Below, in pieces: positions 9,901 to 22,880 of a stretch of DNA of 64,000 nucleotides. The DNA is from Edaphochlamys debaryana. Taxonomy: Eukaryota > Chlorophyta > Chlorophyceae > Chlamydomonadales. The notes under the pieces are model-generated. The model had not been told where the DNA came from and searched no databases. It saw only the letters and a list, made by a program, of their open reading frames with translations. Location of the stretch: contig JAEHOE010000074.1 of assembly GCA_016858145.1 (NCBI GenBank), positions 496,001-560,000 on the forward strand. The letters are read 5' to 3'. The first letter of the stretch is position 1, and every line of letters begins with the position of its first letter. The translations under genes were made by a program, and so were the position numbers.

Positions 9901-12900
9901 CGTGTTCCCAGTGCTGCAGGTGGGGGGGTGGAGGGGGGGGTAGTGTTCAAGTTCTGGGGGTCTGGGGGTGCTGGTGAAAAGCCGAGGGGTGCTGGCGGCG
10001 AGGCGGACAAATGTTGGAGCTGGGAAGGGCACAGACGAAACCTGATTCTGCCCCGCTCCTGGGCTCGTCCAACCCCGTCTCCCCTTCCCCCCCTCCCCCT
10101 CCCCCTCCCCCCCCCAGGCCGTGCTCCTGTCCCCCGTGCACACGCCCCTGCACGACGAGTGCGTGGGCGTGCTGGCGCTGCACGTGGCCCCGGGGCTGGA
10201 CATCCCCCGCCGGGCCTCCCTGGAGCTGCTCTACCACCTGCTGGGGGTGGTGCCGGCCTACAGGTGGGCGGCGCGGGGGGGAGGGGGGGCCTGCCGCACC
10301 ACGTCCGTCTGTCCCTCGCTGAGTCCTGACACCACTCCACCCGTGCTTGCCGGGCATCGAGCGGGCACCGAGCGGGCTTTCTCCGTACGCACCGCCGAGA
10401 ACCCAACCTGACCCCATCCCCACCCCGATCCCCACCCACCTGAACCCCCCCAGGGACCGGCTCATCCCGCTCCTCCGCTCCCTGTGCGCGGGCTGCCTGG
10501 AGGACGACCTGCCCGCCGCCAGCCGGGGCCTGCTGCACCCCGCGCCGCACGTGCGCCACGCGGCCCTGGCCGCCCTGCCTGCCGTGCCGCTGCTGGCGGA
10601 GGGGCTGCTGCCGGCCGAGGACGAGGGCACGGCGGCGCTGCTGTGGGCCGCACGCAGCGACGCGGGCAGCGAGGAGAACGCGAGGGACGCCGAGGCGCTG
10701 TGGGGGCTGTGCGGGGCGGAGCTCACCCGGGGCGCGCTGTTCCGGCTCGTGGGGCGTGAGTGGGGCAGTCGGGGTGGGGAGAGAGAAAGGGAGTGTGTGG
10801 AGGGGGAGGTGTGGGCCGCATCGTACGAGCTGCGTAGATGGGGCTCGCAGCGTTATGCTGGGCAGGATGGCTTTGGAGGGAGGGCTCCCAAACTCCTTTC
10901 CCTGCATCCTCTCATCCCCACTCCCCATCCTCCTCCCCCCATGCTCCCCCCCCCCAGTGCTCTCCAGCGACGCCCGCGACGTGCAGGCCTCCGCCGCCGC
11001 CGGCCTGGCCGCGGGCCTGGAGCTGCCGCAGCACCGGGCGGCGGGGCCGGACCTGCTGGCGGCGGTGCTCGCCTGCTACGACCCGGGTGGGGCCGCGGGG
11101 GGGGGGGGGGGCGGGGTTTGTGATTGAGCGGGGTTATGTAGCCGAGAGGGGGGGCGGGGGATAGAGGCATAGAGGGCGGGGCGGAGCGGATGGGTTGAAA
11201 TGAGGACAGAGGGGTCAGAGCTTGGACGCTTGCCAACACGCACCCGCCGACACGCGCCAACCCCTCCCTCCCTCTCCCTCCCTTCCTCCCCCCCAGAGTC
11301 CCCCCTGACCGCCCGTGTGGGTGTGGCCATCGCTCTCAAGGGCCTGGCCCCCGCCCTGGGCGACGACGACGTCAACCCCGCCCTGGACTTCCTGATCGGG
11401 AGGGGCCTGGCGGACGAGGACGAGGGCATCCGCGCGGAGATGGTGGCGGCGGGTGAGGGGGGGGGGAGGGGCTGTGGAGGGGTGGAGGCCCCGCGAGTGG
11501 TCGGGAGGAGTCGTTCTGATGCGATCGAAGGCTTCAGGGGCTGTGTGAGGGTGCAGCATGCCGCGACCCCTGCGCACCGAGCCTGCGCACCCCTGGCCCT
11601 CATCTCCTAGTTCACTTCCCTTCCTCCCTCCCCTCCCACACACCCCCCCAGGCATGTCCATCCTGGACTCGCACGGCGCCGCGCACGCCTCCCGCCTGCT
11701 GCCCCTGTTCGAGGCGCACCTGGAGCGCAAGGGGGGGCGGGGGGGCGAGGGGGTGGACGAGGAGCGGTTCGACCTGGTGCGGGAGGGTGAGTGGGGGGGG
11801 GAGGGAGATAGAGGGGAGGGATGGCGCACTCCCTCGGATCCTGGCGTCTTGCCTAGCGCCGCCTCTTTTGGTGTTGTACTTTACTCTCGCTGTGCTCATA
11901 CCTCCAAAGACGCGCAACAACAGTGGCCCCCCTCCCCCCACCTCCGTCACCCCCCCCCCAGGCGTGGTCGTGCTCCTGGGCACCATTGCCCGCCACCTGC
12001 CCCCCTCCGACCCCAAGCGCGCCTCCGCCCTGGACCTGCTGCTGGGCGTGCTGGGCACCCCCTCCGAGGCCGTGCAGCGGGGCGTGGCCAACTGCCTGCC
12101 GCCGCTGGTGGCGCCGCTGGCCAGCGACCAGGCCTACACGCAGGTGGGGGCCGGAGGAGGGAGCGGGGGAGGGGGAGGGGTTTCGCTATGTTCCGTAGGA
12201 GCAGGAAGCGGTATGGGTGAGTGTGACTGCGTGTTTGTGCCCGCGTGGTGTGCTCCAGGGACACGACCCGTTTCCCGTCGCCGCTGTGTAACACACGCTA
12301 GACCTTAACCCCCTTCTCTTCCCACCTCCCCTTTCCCCCCCCTCCCCCCAGGGCCTGGTGGACCGCCTGCTGCGGCAGCTGACCACCTCCCCCTCCTTCG
12401 GGGAGCGCCGGGGCGCCGCCTTCGGCCTCTCGGGCCTGGTCAAGGGCCTGGGCATCATGGCCATGAAGAACTTCAACATCATGGAGAGCCTCAAGGCGGC
12501 AGTGGAGGTGGGGGGGTGGTGCGGGAGGGGTGGGAGGGGTCGGGTTGGGGCGATCCTGGCCGAAGTGAAGATCGGAAGGAGAGTAGGGAGGGACGGGGAA
12601 GGGGGTGGGGCGCGGTAGAAAGCACGACCCCCTTCCCTCTCCATCCCCCAACCCCGCAGGACAAGAAGGACCCCATTGTCCGCGAGGGCGGCCTGCTGGC
12701 CTTCGAGTGCCTGTCTGACAAGCTGGGCCGCCTGTTCGAGCCGTACGTCATCCACGTGCTGCCCATGCTGCTCAACTGCTTCGGAGACCCCAGCCCGCAG
12801 GTGGGGGAGATGAAGGGAGAGGAGGAGAGGAGAAGGGGGAGGGAAGGGGTGGTAGGAGACGGGTGACCCCGTGGCTATGAGGGCGAGAGAGGGAGGTGGG

Positions 12901-15900
12901 GGGGGGGGGAAGAATGGTCATGCGCGGAGGCCCGCAGCAGGCTGGCTCACACCTGCTGACGCCCTCCCCTCGTAGCGGGGATGCTGGCTCGCACCAGCTC
13001 GCACCTGCTCGCACTCTGCCTGCTGACGCCCCTCCCGCTCCCCGCCCCTGCCCTCCCCCCCAGGTCCGTCAGGCCACTGAGGACTCTGCCCGCATGATCA
13101 TGGGCCAGCTCACGGCATCGGGTGAGCGCGTGTCTCTTGGGGTGGGGGTGGAGGTGGCAGGGCGGTGAAGGGTGAGGGGGAGAAATGAGAGGGGCGAAGG
13201 GCAGGAGCAGGGATGGAACTCTTGTGTGGAGGTTGCGTGGGGCGCCCAGCCTCACCCCTGGCGCTCGCCTGCTCAATCCGCCACCCCCACCCCCACCCCC
13301 CCAGGTGTGAAGCTGGTGCTGCCCGCCCTGCTCAAGGGCCTGGAGGACAAGGTGGGTGAGGGTGTTGGGAGAGGTGGCATGGGTGCAGCGTGCGTCCGAA
13401 GGACTTGAGAAACACCAAGCAGGCCCCGCCTGCCCCCTTCTCCGATCTCCTTCGTCGGCCAAAACCTCCCCCCCCTCCCGCCCTCCCCACCTCCCCTCCC
13501 CCCCCCCAGGTGTGGCGCACCAAGCAGGGCAGCGTGCAGCTGCTGGGCGCCATGGCCCACTGCGCGCCCAAGCAGCTGGGCACCTGCCTGCCCACCATCG
13601 TGCCCAAGCTGGGGGAGGTGCTGTCGGACCCCCACCCCAAGGTGCAGGCGGCGGCGCAGGAGGCGCTCAGCGAGGTGAGGGGCGGGGGCGGGAGGGGGAA
13701 GGGAGGGATTGGCGTTAAGGGTGGGACCCAAGCGCGCCTGGTGAACTCCTACCCATCCCTCGTCTTTTGTGCTCAGAAGATTCCACGCCCCTCCCCCTCC
13801 CCCCCCAGATCGGCTCCGTGATCCGCAACCCCGAAGTCCAGCGCCTGGTGCCCTCCCTGCTGGCCGCCATCGCCGACCCCAACTCCAACACCCGCGCCTG
13901 CCTGGACGTGCTGCTGGACACCATCTTCATCAACACCATCGACGCGCCCTCGCTGGCGCTCATCGTGCCGGTGGTGCACAGGTGGGGAGTGGGGGAGGAG
14001 GGGGGGGGGAGGAGTGGGGGGGGGGGGAGGGGAGGTTTGGTGGGGAAGGGGTAGGGCGTCTGGCGGTTGGGGGATGAACGGTTGTCGCCCCTCCCCGAGC
14101 TTCTCGTCGTGATGCGCGGGGTTGGTAGGCGGTTCGTCCTGGCCGCGTGGCCCGTCCCTGCTGACCCCTTCTAACCCTTCTTCCCCGCTTCCTACCCTAC
14201 CCCCAGGGGCCTGCGTGACCGCTCGGGCGACACCAAGAAGCGCGCCGCCCGCACCGTGGGGTCCATGTGCACCCTGGTCAACGACCCCAAGGTGGGGGGG
14301 CGAGGGGAAGCAAGGGCCCGTCCCCGCACCGGCCCGCCTCTCCTCACCGCGTCCTCCTCTCATCACCCTTCCTCTCCCTCCCACCCCCCCACCTCTGCCC
14401 TCCTCCCCCCCCCCCAGGACATGGGCCCCTACGTGCCCCTGCTCATGCCCGAGCTGCAGAAGTCCCTGGTGGACCCCCTGCCCGAGGTGCGGGCCGTGTC
14501 GGCCCGCGCCGTGGGCTCGCTGATGCGCGGCATGGGCCAGGAGGCGTTCGGCTCGCTGGTGCCCTGGCTGCTGGAGACCCTGAGCTCGGAGGCCTCCAGC
14601 GTGGAGCGGAGCGGCGCGGCGCAGGTGGGGGCGGGGGCGGGGGAGGGGCTTGGGAGCTGTGATTAGAGGCGTGGGATGGGTGAGAGCGCTGCTGCCTTTC
14701 GCGCTGTGCGCGTGCATGACTGGCATCCAGCGGCGGAGAAGACGCCCGCACACTCGCCTGCCTGATCCCCAAGTCCACATGCACTCAACGCAACGCAATC
14801 CCACCAATCCTCCCCCCCCCCAGGGTCTGGCCGAGGTGCTGGCGGTGCTGGGCCCCGCCCACCTGGAGGCGCTGCTGCCCGACGTGCTGGCCTCCGCGGG
14901 CGCCCGCAGCCGCCCCGCGCAGAGGGAGGGCGGGCTCACGCTCTTCCAGTACCTTCCCCTCACCATGGCGGAGCCGCTGCAGGTGGGGGCGAGTTCCCGG
15001 GGGATAGGAGGGGGGGGTTACGGAGGGAGAGGGGCGCGCGGGCGCCGTGGTGTTGAGCGCTTGTGCACAAGCTTGGGTGTCCACTGATCGGGTGGTGGGG
15101 TAAGGGCCTGGAGGACTGGATGTGAGGCGTTGAGACGGGGGACGGCCGAGAGGAGCGCGGAAGAGGAACAGAAACTGGGGCTTCTGTCACCTTCTCTCCT
15201 CTCCTCCCCTTGCCCCTCCTCCCCCCCAGACCCATTTGCCCCGTGTGCTCCCCGCCATCCTGGACGGTCTCAGCGACGAGGCGGAGGGCGTGCGCGACGC
15301 AGCGCTGGCGGCGGGTGGGGCCGGGGGTGGACCAGTGTGGCGGCGGGGACCTGGGCTTCCTGGGGGCTGCTGGGTGTCCTAGGTCCGACCTGATCCTCGC
15401 CCTCTGCTACCTCCAACATCACCCCCTACCCCCTACCCCCTACCCCCTACCCCCAGGCCGCATCCTGGTGGACACCTACACCTCCACCGCCCTGGAGCTG
15501 CTGCTGCCCGCGGTGGAGGAGGGCGTGTTCGCGGAGAACTGGCGCATCCGGCAGTCGTCCGTCAAGCTGCTGGGCAAGCTGCTGTTCAAGGTGGGCCGGG
15601 GTTTGGGGGGGGGGGAAGGGAGGGTGGCCGCGGTTGGGGGAGGGCGAGGGGGGTGGTAGGGTGTTTGGAGGGTGAGCGAGATCGCGTTGCCGGGCGTGTC
15701 AAGCTGGGGGGGGGGGGAGTGGGAGGCGGCTGCCCGGCGCATGGCCTTGCCCCTCGGAAAGCCCTTGAGGGTAGGGTGAGGGCAGCTGTTGAGCCTGCCC
15801 TCCTCACCATTTCTATATGCCCCTCCTCCCCCACCCCCCACCCCCCCGCCCCAGATCGCGGGTGCCTCTGGCAACGTGGTGCTGGAGGGGCACGAGGACG

Positions 15901-18900
15901 AGGAGGGCATCGCCGAGGAGTCGTACGGGGAGGCCATCCTGGCGGCGCTGGGCAGCGAGCGGCGGAACGACGTGCTGGCGCGGCTGTACATCGTGCGGTC
16001 GGGTGAGGGAGGGTGGGGAGGGGAGGGCAGGGGAGGGGAGGGGGCGCAGGGGAGTGCGGGGTCGTGTGTGGAGGGGGAAGCGGTTGGCGGGCCTGTGGGG
16101 GCTCGGAGCCTTGCGTGTCCTGCCCTTTGTCCTGCATGCCCTTTGTTGGTGGGAGTGAAGCACTCGCTTGCGACGCTTCTGCAACCCTCATGCTGTGTCA
16201 GCCACTGTTCCTAATCCCCTAATCCCCAACCCCCTGTCCTCCCGCCTCTCCCGCCCGTGCAGACGTGCAGTACACCGTACGGCAGGAGGCGCTGCACGTG
16301 TGGAAGACGGTGGTGGTCAACACGCCCAAGACGCTGGGCCAGATCCTGCCCGACCTCATGGCCTTAGTCATCGCCTCGCTGGCGGACGACGGCGAGGACC
16401 GCCGCCACGCGGCCGCGCGGTGCCTGGGGGAGCTGGTGCGCAAGATGGGGGAGCGCGTGCTGGCGCGGTGAGGAGGGGGGGGTTGTGAGGGTGGGAGGAG
16501 GGTTGGGGTTGCGGGTGAAGGTCAACAACTTCGAGCTGGGTATTCCTTTTGAGGAGGCAACGCGGGTGCGGGTGGAGGTGTTCAGGACTTCACTCTGTGG
16601 GAAGGTTTCAGGGGTATGGGTTTGGGTGTAGGAGATGTGTTAGGAGAGGTGGAGGGTGCGAGGGGCGGTGTGCGGACCCGTCGTCCACCCCGGGCCCGTT
16701 CCGCCCTACCGGGGCATGGTGCTCCCGCTTCCTTCTTGACCCCTGTCCCTACGTCCCCTTCAACCCCCTTCCTCCCCCCCCCCCAGCATCGTGCCCATCC
16801 TGCGCGAGGGCGTGTCCTCCCCCTCGGCCGCCACCCGCCAGGGCGTGTGCCTGGGCCTGCGGGAGGTGCTGGACAACATGGGCCGCCACCAGCTGCAGGA
16901 GCACCTGGCAGAGGTGGGGGGGGGGGTATGCCTGGGGGGGCTCCGTGCGGGGCCGGGAAACGGACGAAGGGGCGTGCTCCGCTCCCAACCCCACTTCCTT
17001 TCCTCCCATTTCCGTCCCCCTCATCCCTCCTCTTCATCCTTTTCCTCTTCCCCCATCCCTCCCACCCCCTTCCCCCCAGGTCCTGCCCACGGTCCAGGCC
17101 GCGCTCACGGACGCGGACTCTGGGGTGCGCGAGGCCGCGGGCGGGGCCTTCGGCATCCTGTTCAAGGGCAGCGGCGGCGCAGGGGGGGGCAGCGCCGTGG
17201 ACGGCGTGGTGCCGTCCATGCTGGCGGGGCTGGAGCACGACCGGCGGTACAAGGAGAGCCTGGAGGGGCTGAGGGTCATCCTGCAGGTGGGGGAGGGGGG
17301 AGGGGGAGCGGGGTGTGCAGCAGCCATTGGAGAGGGGGGGCAAGGGAAGGGGAGGAGGGGAGGGGTGCTTGCGGGCTTCTTCGCGTTGAGCCCTCGCTCT
17401 CCCAGTTCACAGTTCCCGAGGCACAACCTGCTGTCCCGTTGACGCACGGCCCCTGCTGCCCCCGCTGCCCCCACCTTCTGTGTCCCGCAGGTCCGGCCGC
17501 AGATCTTCCACTTCGTCTGCCCCAAGCTGCTGCATCGCCCGCTGCAGGTGGGGGAGCCCTAGGGGTGCCTGTGGAGCGGGAGAGCGCCAGGGGCGCCCAG
17601 GGATGCGCCAGAGCCGCACGCTTCCGGCCCCGCGCATCCCGTTTACTCCTCTGGGGCCCCCACTCAATCCCCTCTCCTCTCCTCCGCGCCCCCCCCGCCT
17701 CCCCACCCCCCTCAGCTCAACAACGTCCGCGCCCTGGGCGAGCTGGCCCCCGCCGCCGACACGCACCTGTCCAACCACCTGGACGCGCTGCTGCCGGCGC
17801 TGCTGGCGGCGGCCTCGGGCTCGCGGCCCGTGGTGGGGAGCGAGGGCGTGGGTGAGCAGGGGAGAGGGGGGGGGGCGGGAGGGGAGAGGAGGGGAAGGGG
17901 CCATCTGGGCTAGGGCCGGTCTGGTCGGAAGGGGGGGGGGCGGTCCAGGGGACCCTGGTGTGTGGTGAGGGAGGCATCATGGGGTTGGGAAGGTCTCTTG
18001 CGACCCCTTTGGCGGACCGCAAGGCCGCGTGTTGACCGTGCTGCTCTCCGGCCCCACCCCGTCCTGCCCACCCCGCACCCCGGCAGAGAGCGAGGAGATT
18101 GCCGCGGAGGGCCGTGTGGCGGCCGCTGAGGCGGCAGTGGCGGTGGCCCTGTGCGTGGACGAGGAGGGCCTGGACCAGCTCATCCCCCAGCTGGTCAAGG
18201 TGGGGGGGGGGCGGGGGGCTGCGGGGGGCATTGGTGGGGGGATGGGCTGGAGGGGCGGATGGAACAGGACGGCCAGTGCGGCGGCTGCCCGCGATGCCTG
18301 GGGTGCTGCTGCTGCTCGGGAGGGGCCATCCATTGCCCCCGCCGCCAACGCCTCCGCACCCTAACCTACCCGCCCTCCCTTCATCTCAAACCCCTCCTTC
18401 CCCCCCCAGGGCCTGGACGACCCCGACACCCGCCAGGGCGCCGCCCAGCTGGTGACCGCCTTCGCCGCCAAGGCCAAGCACGACCTGGCGGAGCACGTGC
18501 CGCAGCTGCTGCAGGTGGGGGGGGGGGGTAGGAGGGGGAGGCGGAACGAAAAGTAGAGCGTAGTACTTCTGCCCCCCTGCACTTCAGCGTCTCCGCTCAA
18601 CCTCACGCCCTCACCTGCCCATGCCCTTCCTTAACCCCCTCCCCCTCCCCCCCCAGTCCCTGGTGCTGCTGCTGGCCGAGGAGGCCCCCCCCGAGGAGCT
18701 CATCACCGTGTGGCGGGCGCTGGAGGCCGTGTGCGGGGCCATCCCCAAGGACGACCTGCCGGAGTTCGTGCACAGCCTCAAGGTGGGGGGGGGGGTAGAA
18801 AGGGGGCAGGCTTGGGGCGAGCCGGGAATGATCTTGCTCGGTTTGGGAGGAGATGATTTGGTACCGTACGAGCCGTGGGCGTGTGACCTCCTCAGCCCGC

Positions 18901-21900
18901 CAACCCGAAGTCGCGATTCCAACCTCACTCGCCTCCCATTCCCAACGTTCCTCTCCCCCGCCCCACTCCCCTCCCCCCCCCCACCCCAGTCCGCCATGGC
19001 CGACGCCCGCGAGAAGGAGCGGCGCAAGCGGCGCGGCGGCCCCCTGCTGCTGGCGGGGCTGTGCGTGCCGCCCCGCGCCCTGGCGCCCCTGCTGCCCATC
19101 TACCTGCAGGGAGTGCTGCAGGGGGCCAGCGCGGAGGTGAGGGTTGTGTTGGGGTGGGGCTGGTCATAATCGTGCCGCGGGGGAGGAAGAGGGGCAGGGG
19201 GGGGCGCAGGGGCGGGGCGCCTGCGGCCGCCTGGCTCGGGCCGGGAAGGAGACGCACCACCTCCGCCGACCCCTGCCAACCGCGGTCCCTTCTGCATCCC
19301 GCCCTTGCCCCGTCGCAATGCATGCTTTCCGAGCGCAGGCTACGCGATCCCCGCTCAAACACCCCTGCCCCCCTTCCCCTCCCTCCCCCCCCAAAAGGTC
19401 CGCGAGGCCGCCGCCGAGGGCCTGGGCGAGCTGGTGGGGTGCACCTCCGAGGAGGCGCTCAAGCCCTTCGTGGTGTCCATCACCGGCCCCCTCATCCGCA
19501 TCATCGGAGACCGCTTCCCCTCGCCCATCAAGGTGCGGGCTGGGGCTGTGAGGGGAAGGGGGCTTCATGGCGGAACCGGCGCCGCCCCGGGTGGAGCTGG
19601 GGCGGAGCTCCGCCCTCCCTGCCCTCCTAGGCTCCCGTGGAAAGAGGACCCGTGCTGTTCTTTCCTGCCCTCCCTCCACCCACTGCCCTCCACCCACCCG
19701 ACCGCCCGTCCCCCCCCCCCCCAGGCCGCCATCCTGACCACGCTGGGCCTGCTCATCTCCAAGGCCGGCCCCGGCCTCAAGCCCTTCGTGCCGCAGCTGC
19801 AGACCACCTTCCTCAAGTGCCTCAACGACCAGAGCGACGTGAGGGGGGGGGGGGCCTTGGGGGCGGGGCAGGGGCAGGGGAAGCACAGCCCGACTCCATA
19901 GCAGGAAGAGCTCCGGGCCGAGGCACAGTCGCCCCTCCTCATCCCTCCCTAGACACACCCCTTCACCGTACCCCCGGTTCACCCAACCACCCCCCTTCAC
20001 CCCCCAGACCGTGCGCACCCGCGCCGCCGACAACCTGGGCGAGCTCACCCGCATGAGCGCCCGCCTGGAGCAGCTGGCGCAGGACCTGGCCTCAAGCGGC
20101 CGCACGGCGGAGCCGCAGGTGCGGGCGGAGGGGTGAAAGGAGGGGGCAGTGGGGTCACAAGCGCAGGGAGTCATCTCGGCCGCGCGTCCACGTCCGCCAG
20201 TGCGCCTGGTTGCTCAGCCGGTCACGGGCCACGTCAACACATGGCGCCTCCTCCCACCTAACCCCCTTCTAACCCCATCCCTGCTTCACAACCCTCCTTC
20301 CACCCTCCTTCCCCACCCCAGGTCCGCGACGCGCACCTCCGCGCGCTCCGCGGTGCGCTGCTGGCCGCCGGGGACCGCCTGGCGCCCTCCGCGGTGGCGG
20401 CGGTGGCGGACACCCTCAAGGAGGCCATGCGGGCGGCGTCGGGTGAGCGGGGCGGAGCGGAGGGGGAGGGGCGGGGGGCCTAGGGCTTGGTTCCACTCGG
20501 CTCGACAAAGGCTGCTCCCTAGATTTGGGGCGCTGCAACTGCCGAGGCGACGCGCTCCCACAGTCAACCCCCACCGGTGATCCCACCCCTTCCAGCCGAC
20601 GCAATCCCCCCTAGCTATCAACACTGCGAGGCGAACCCTCCTCTCAAACACCCCACTCCTCTCATCCCCCCCACCCCCCTCCCCCACCCCCAGGCGACGA
20701 CGACGAGTACCGCCTGGCCGTGGGCTCCTGCCTGGGCACCCTCTGCCGCGTGGCGCCCGCCGACACGCTCAAGTCCATCCTGGCCGCCGGGCCCCTGGCG
20801 CCCTCCGCCCCCGCCTCCGTGGCGGCGCGGCAGCTCAACGGCGTCATCCTGGCCACCGCCGCGCGGCAGGCGGGCGGGCGGCTGGAGGAGGCGGGGCTGC
20901 TCAGGCCCTTCCAGGTGCGGACGTGGGGCGGGGCGGGGCGGCGTTTGGTGTCTGGTGTCGTGGCGTGCGGTGTGTGAAGTATGGGGGAGGGGGAGAGGTA
21001 TAAGCAGCGCCAAGTTTGGGTGTCATGTGGTGTGTGCTCATGGCACGCAGGGCATGATTGCGGTCATGGTAGCGGTGCTGATCTCCTCTGATCCCTCCCG
21101 TCTCCGCACCCCAGGACGCCATCCGCGCCGCCGCCCGCGATGAGGACACGGGCGTCAAGACGGCCGCCGCCCGCGCCGCCGCGCGCCTGGCCGTCGCCGT
21201 CACCGCCGGCGCCGCCACCCCCGCCGCCGCCGCCGCCGCCATGACGGCCTCTGTGGCGGTGCTGCAGGCGCTGCTGGGACCCGACCAGGTGGGGGGGAGG
21301 GCACGGTGGGGGGAACCTGACCTTGCGTCCCTGCACCCAGTGCGGGCTGCTTTGCCCCTCCTGCTCGGTCGTCTGGCGCTCGGCCATGTCGCTTACCCGG
21401 ACCCTAATCGGTCTATACCCCCTGGCGGCGCGCGTACGATCTGGACGAGCATGTACCCACATGGACGGGTCACCGCGACCCTGCTGGCCTCAACGCAATG
21501 CCTTCCCTCCCCCCCCTGCCCCCCCCCCCCCCAGGGCTCCGAGGTGGTGCGTGTGGCGCTGCTGGCGGTGCGGGGCCTGGCCATGGAGCTGGCGGGGCGC
21601 GGGGAGGGCGCCTTCGGGGCGCTGCTGGAGCCGCACCTGCCCGCGCTGCTGCCCTCCATGTGCGCCGTGCTGGCGCCGGGGACCTCGGCGTCGGGCATCA
21701 CGCGGAGGTGCGTGGGGGAAGGGGGGGGGCGGTGTGGCTGTGTGGCTGTGTGCTGTGGGCAGTGTGGGCCAAAGGGAAGCAGGAGAGGGAGTCTCAAGCG
21801 GGTGGCTGGCTCGTCGTGCAATGGCGCGGTGTGCAGCCGACCGCGCCCGCCTGATCCACCTCCTCGCCGTCCCCCTCCCTCCCCCCTCCCCCACCCCACC

Positions 21901-22085
21901 TCCCCAACAGCACCGCCGAGGCCGCCCTGCAGAAGGCCCTCCGCGTGGAGGCGGGGCTGGAGGTGGCGCAGCGCTACCTGGCGGCGTCGCCCGCGGCGGT
22001 GGCGCGGCAGACGCTGACGGACTCGTTCCTGCGGCGGCTGCAGAAGCTGACGGACGAGGACCTGTTCGCCAGCGAGGAGTACTAG
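3919..22085 (+). CDS. GCN1: GCN1, translational activator and ribosome-collision HEAT-repeat protein
   Basis: Forty-nine exons join in phase to 2716 codons (2715 residues), close to the usual 2600-2700. GCN1 binds stalled or collided ribosomes and, with GCN20, presents uncharged tRNA to the kinase GCN2, which phosphorylates eIF2alpha. The protein is almost entirely HEAT-like helices. The eEF3-like core spans residues about 1380-1780: [66 protein letters not shown]. The RWD-binding region for GCN2 should follow towards the C-terminus, which ends [12 protein letters not shown]. Exons: 3919-4024, 4526-5448, 5766-5922, 6122-6469, 6718-6921, 7188-7294, 7459-7536, 7672-8004, 8191-8289, 8433-8606, 8759-8908, 9142-9301, 9466-9569, 9770-9919, 10118-10263, 10454-10755, 10958-11086, 11297-11452, 11652-11786, 11962-12143, 12352-12507, 12660-12800, 13064-13121, 13305-13351, 13510-13674, 13809-13981, 14207-14291, 14418-14624, 14824-14982, 15230-15314, 15457-15590, 15855-16002, 16263-16467, 16787-16913, 17080-17286, 17491-17547, 17716-17851, 18087-18199, 18410-18514, 18657-18782, 18990-19136, 19398-19532, 19725-19838, 20008-20118, 20322-20442, 20694-20914, 21115-21288, 21535-21707, 21911-22085. 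Exon 1 ([13 protein letters not shown]) is less certain than the rest. Confidence 0.95.
15416..15455 (+). repeat. Short CCCCCTA tandem run before a GCN1 acceptor
   Basis: The 7-bp unit CCCCCTA is repeated about five times immediately upstream of the 3' splice site of GCN1 exon 31. It serves as the pyrimidine tract. Confidence 0.8.
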
Positions 22086-22097
22086 GCGGGAGGCGGG

Positions 22098-22185
22098 CGG
22101 TGGTGGAGTTGGTGTGGTGGAGTTGGTGTGGTGGAGTGGGTGTGGTGGAGAGGGCGGCGTGGTGGAGTTGGTGTGGTGTTTTGGG
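22098..22185 (+). repeat. GT-rich minisatellite in the GCN1 3' UTR
   Basis: Imperfect tandem copies of a unit like TTGGTGTGGTGGAG follow directly after the GCN1 stop codon. The repeat is strand-asymmetric (G/T only on the mRNA sense strand) and lies in the presumed 3' UTR. Confidence 0.75.
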
Positions 22186-22880
22186 GTGGAGGGGGTGCGC
22201 GGAGTGCGCGCGGCTGGGGCGAGGGGCCCCGAGGGGCCCGGAGGGGCGGGGCATGCTGGGTGCGAGCGAGGGTGGGAGGAGGCTTGCACTTGTTGACGGC
22301 GGGGGCAGAGGCCGCCCCCGAGGGCCGCCCCGAGGTCCTGCGTTGCGGAGCCTGCACCCGCGAGGGTGAGCTTGCAGGGCTGGCCATGCCGGGGGCATCG
22401 GCGGGTCTTGGGAGGGGATGAGGTTGAGCTGGGTTGAGCGGCGGCCCCCCGAACGGCCCCCTTGCCGCCTTGCGTGTGAAGAATGAGACAGACACCCCTG
22501 TGCCCCGCTTCACAGGTCTTTTGCATCGGCCAACGAAATGCGATGCCATCACACCGCGGCACTACGCCCCGTTGTCTAAAATAACCCCTGTGCCCCCCCC
22601 CGAGAGACTCCCTCCACATTCATCAAGCCTGAGGTGTGGAGCCAGGGCCTTACTCCTCTCATAGCTCCTCTCAGGTTGCAGCTCTCCGCTGAAGGCCTCA
22701 TCAGCGTGCATGCCGTGCATTATCGGGATCGTGTACGGCGTCGTACACACCGCTTCATGGGCCGTGTTGCCGCTTCTTAAATGCTCGAGGCCCGCTTCTC
22801 AACGTTGTATTACAGTGCACATACCAACCCGCAGACCAGCTAGCAGTTCACGGGCGGGTGCCTGAGGCCAGCAGCGCGGG
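22186..22880. other. Intergenic: rest of GCN1 3' UTR and upstream region of next gene
   Basis: About 700 bp with no supported ORF and no TGTAA found. It contains a 23-bp element at 22566-22588 that recurs near 28355. GC content drops between about 22560 and 22860, consistent with a promoter or UTR. Confidence 0.5.
22566..22588 (+). repeat. 23-bp dispersed element, copy 1
   Basis: GCCCCGTTGTCTA followed by AAATAACCCC. It matches the element at 28355-28377 at 22 of 23 positions, and a C-rich run follows both copies. Origin unknown; both copies sit in intergenic DNA. Confidence 0.6.

Noticed and set aside
8952..10928. A 658-codon minus-strand ORF across GCN1
   Set aside because: It runs through several GCN1 exons and introns; the protein is Pro/Arg/Ala-rich with no family features, a shadow of high GC.
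13773..14966. A 397-codon minus-strand ORF across GCN1
   Set aside because: Antisense shadow across introns and exons with no recognisable motif.
15416..15455. Interstitial telomere repeat (CCCCCTA run)
   Set aside because: Volvocine telomeres are of the TTTTAGGG type; the unit here differs and sits in a splice tract.
21393..22619. A 408-codon minus-strand ORF over the end of GCN1
   Set aside because: It covers the GCN1 last exons and a minisatellite; the sequence is repeat-derived.
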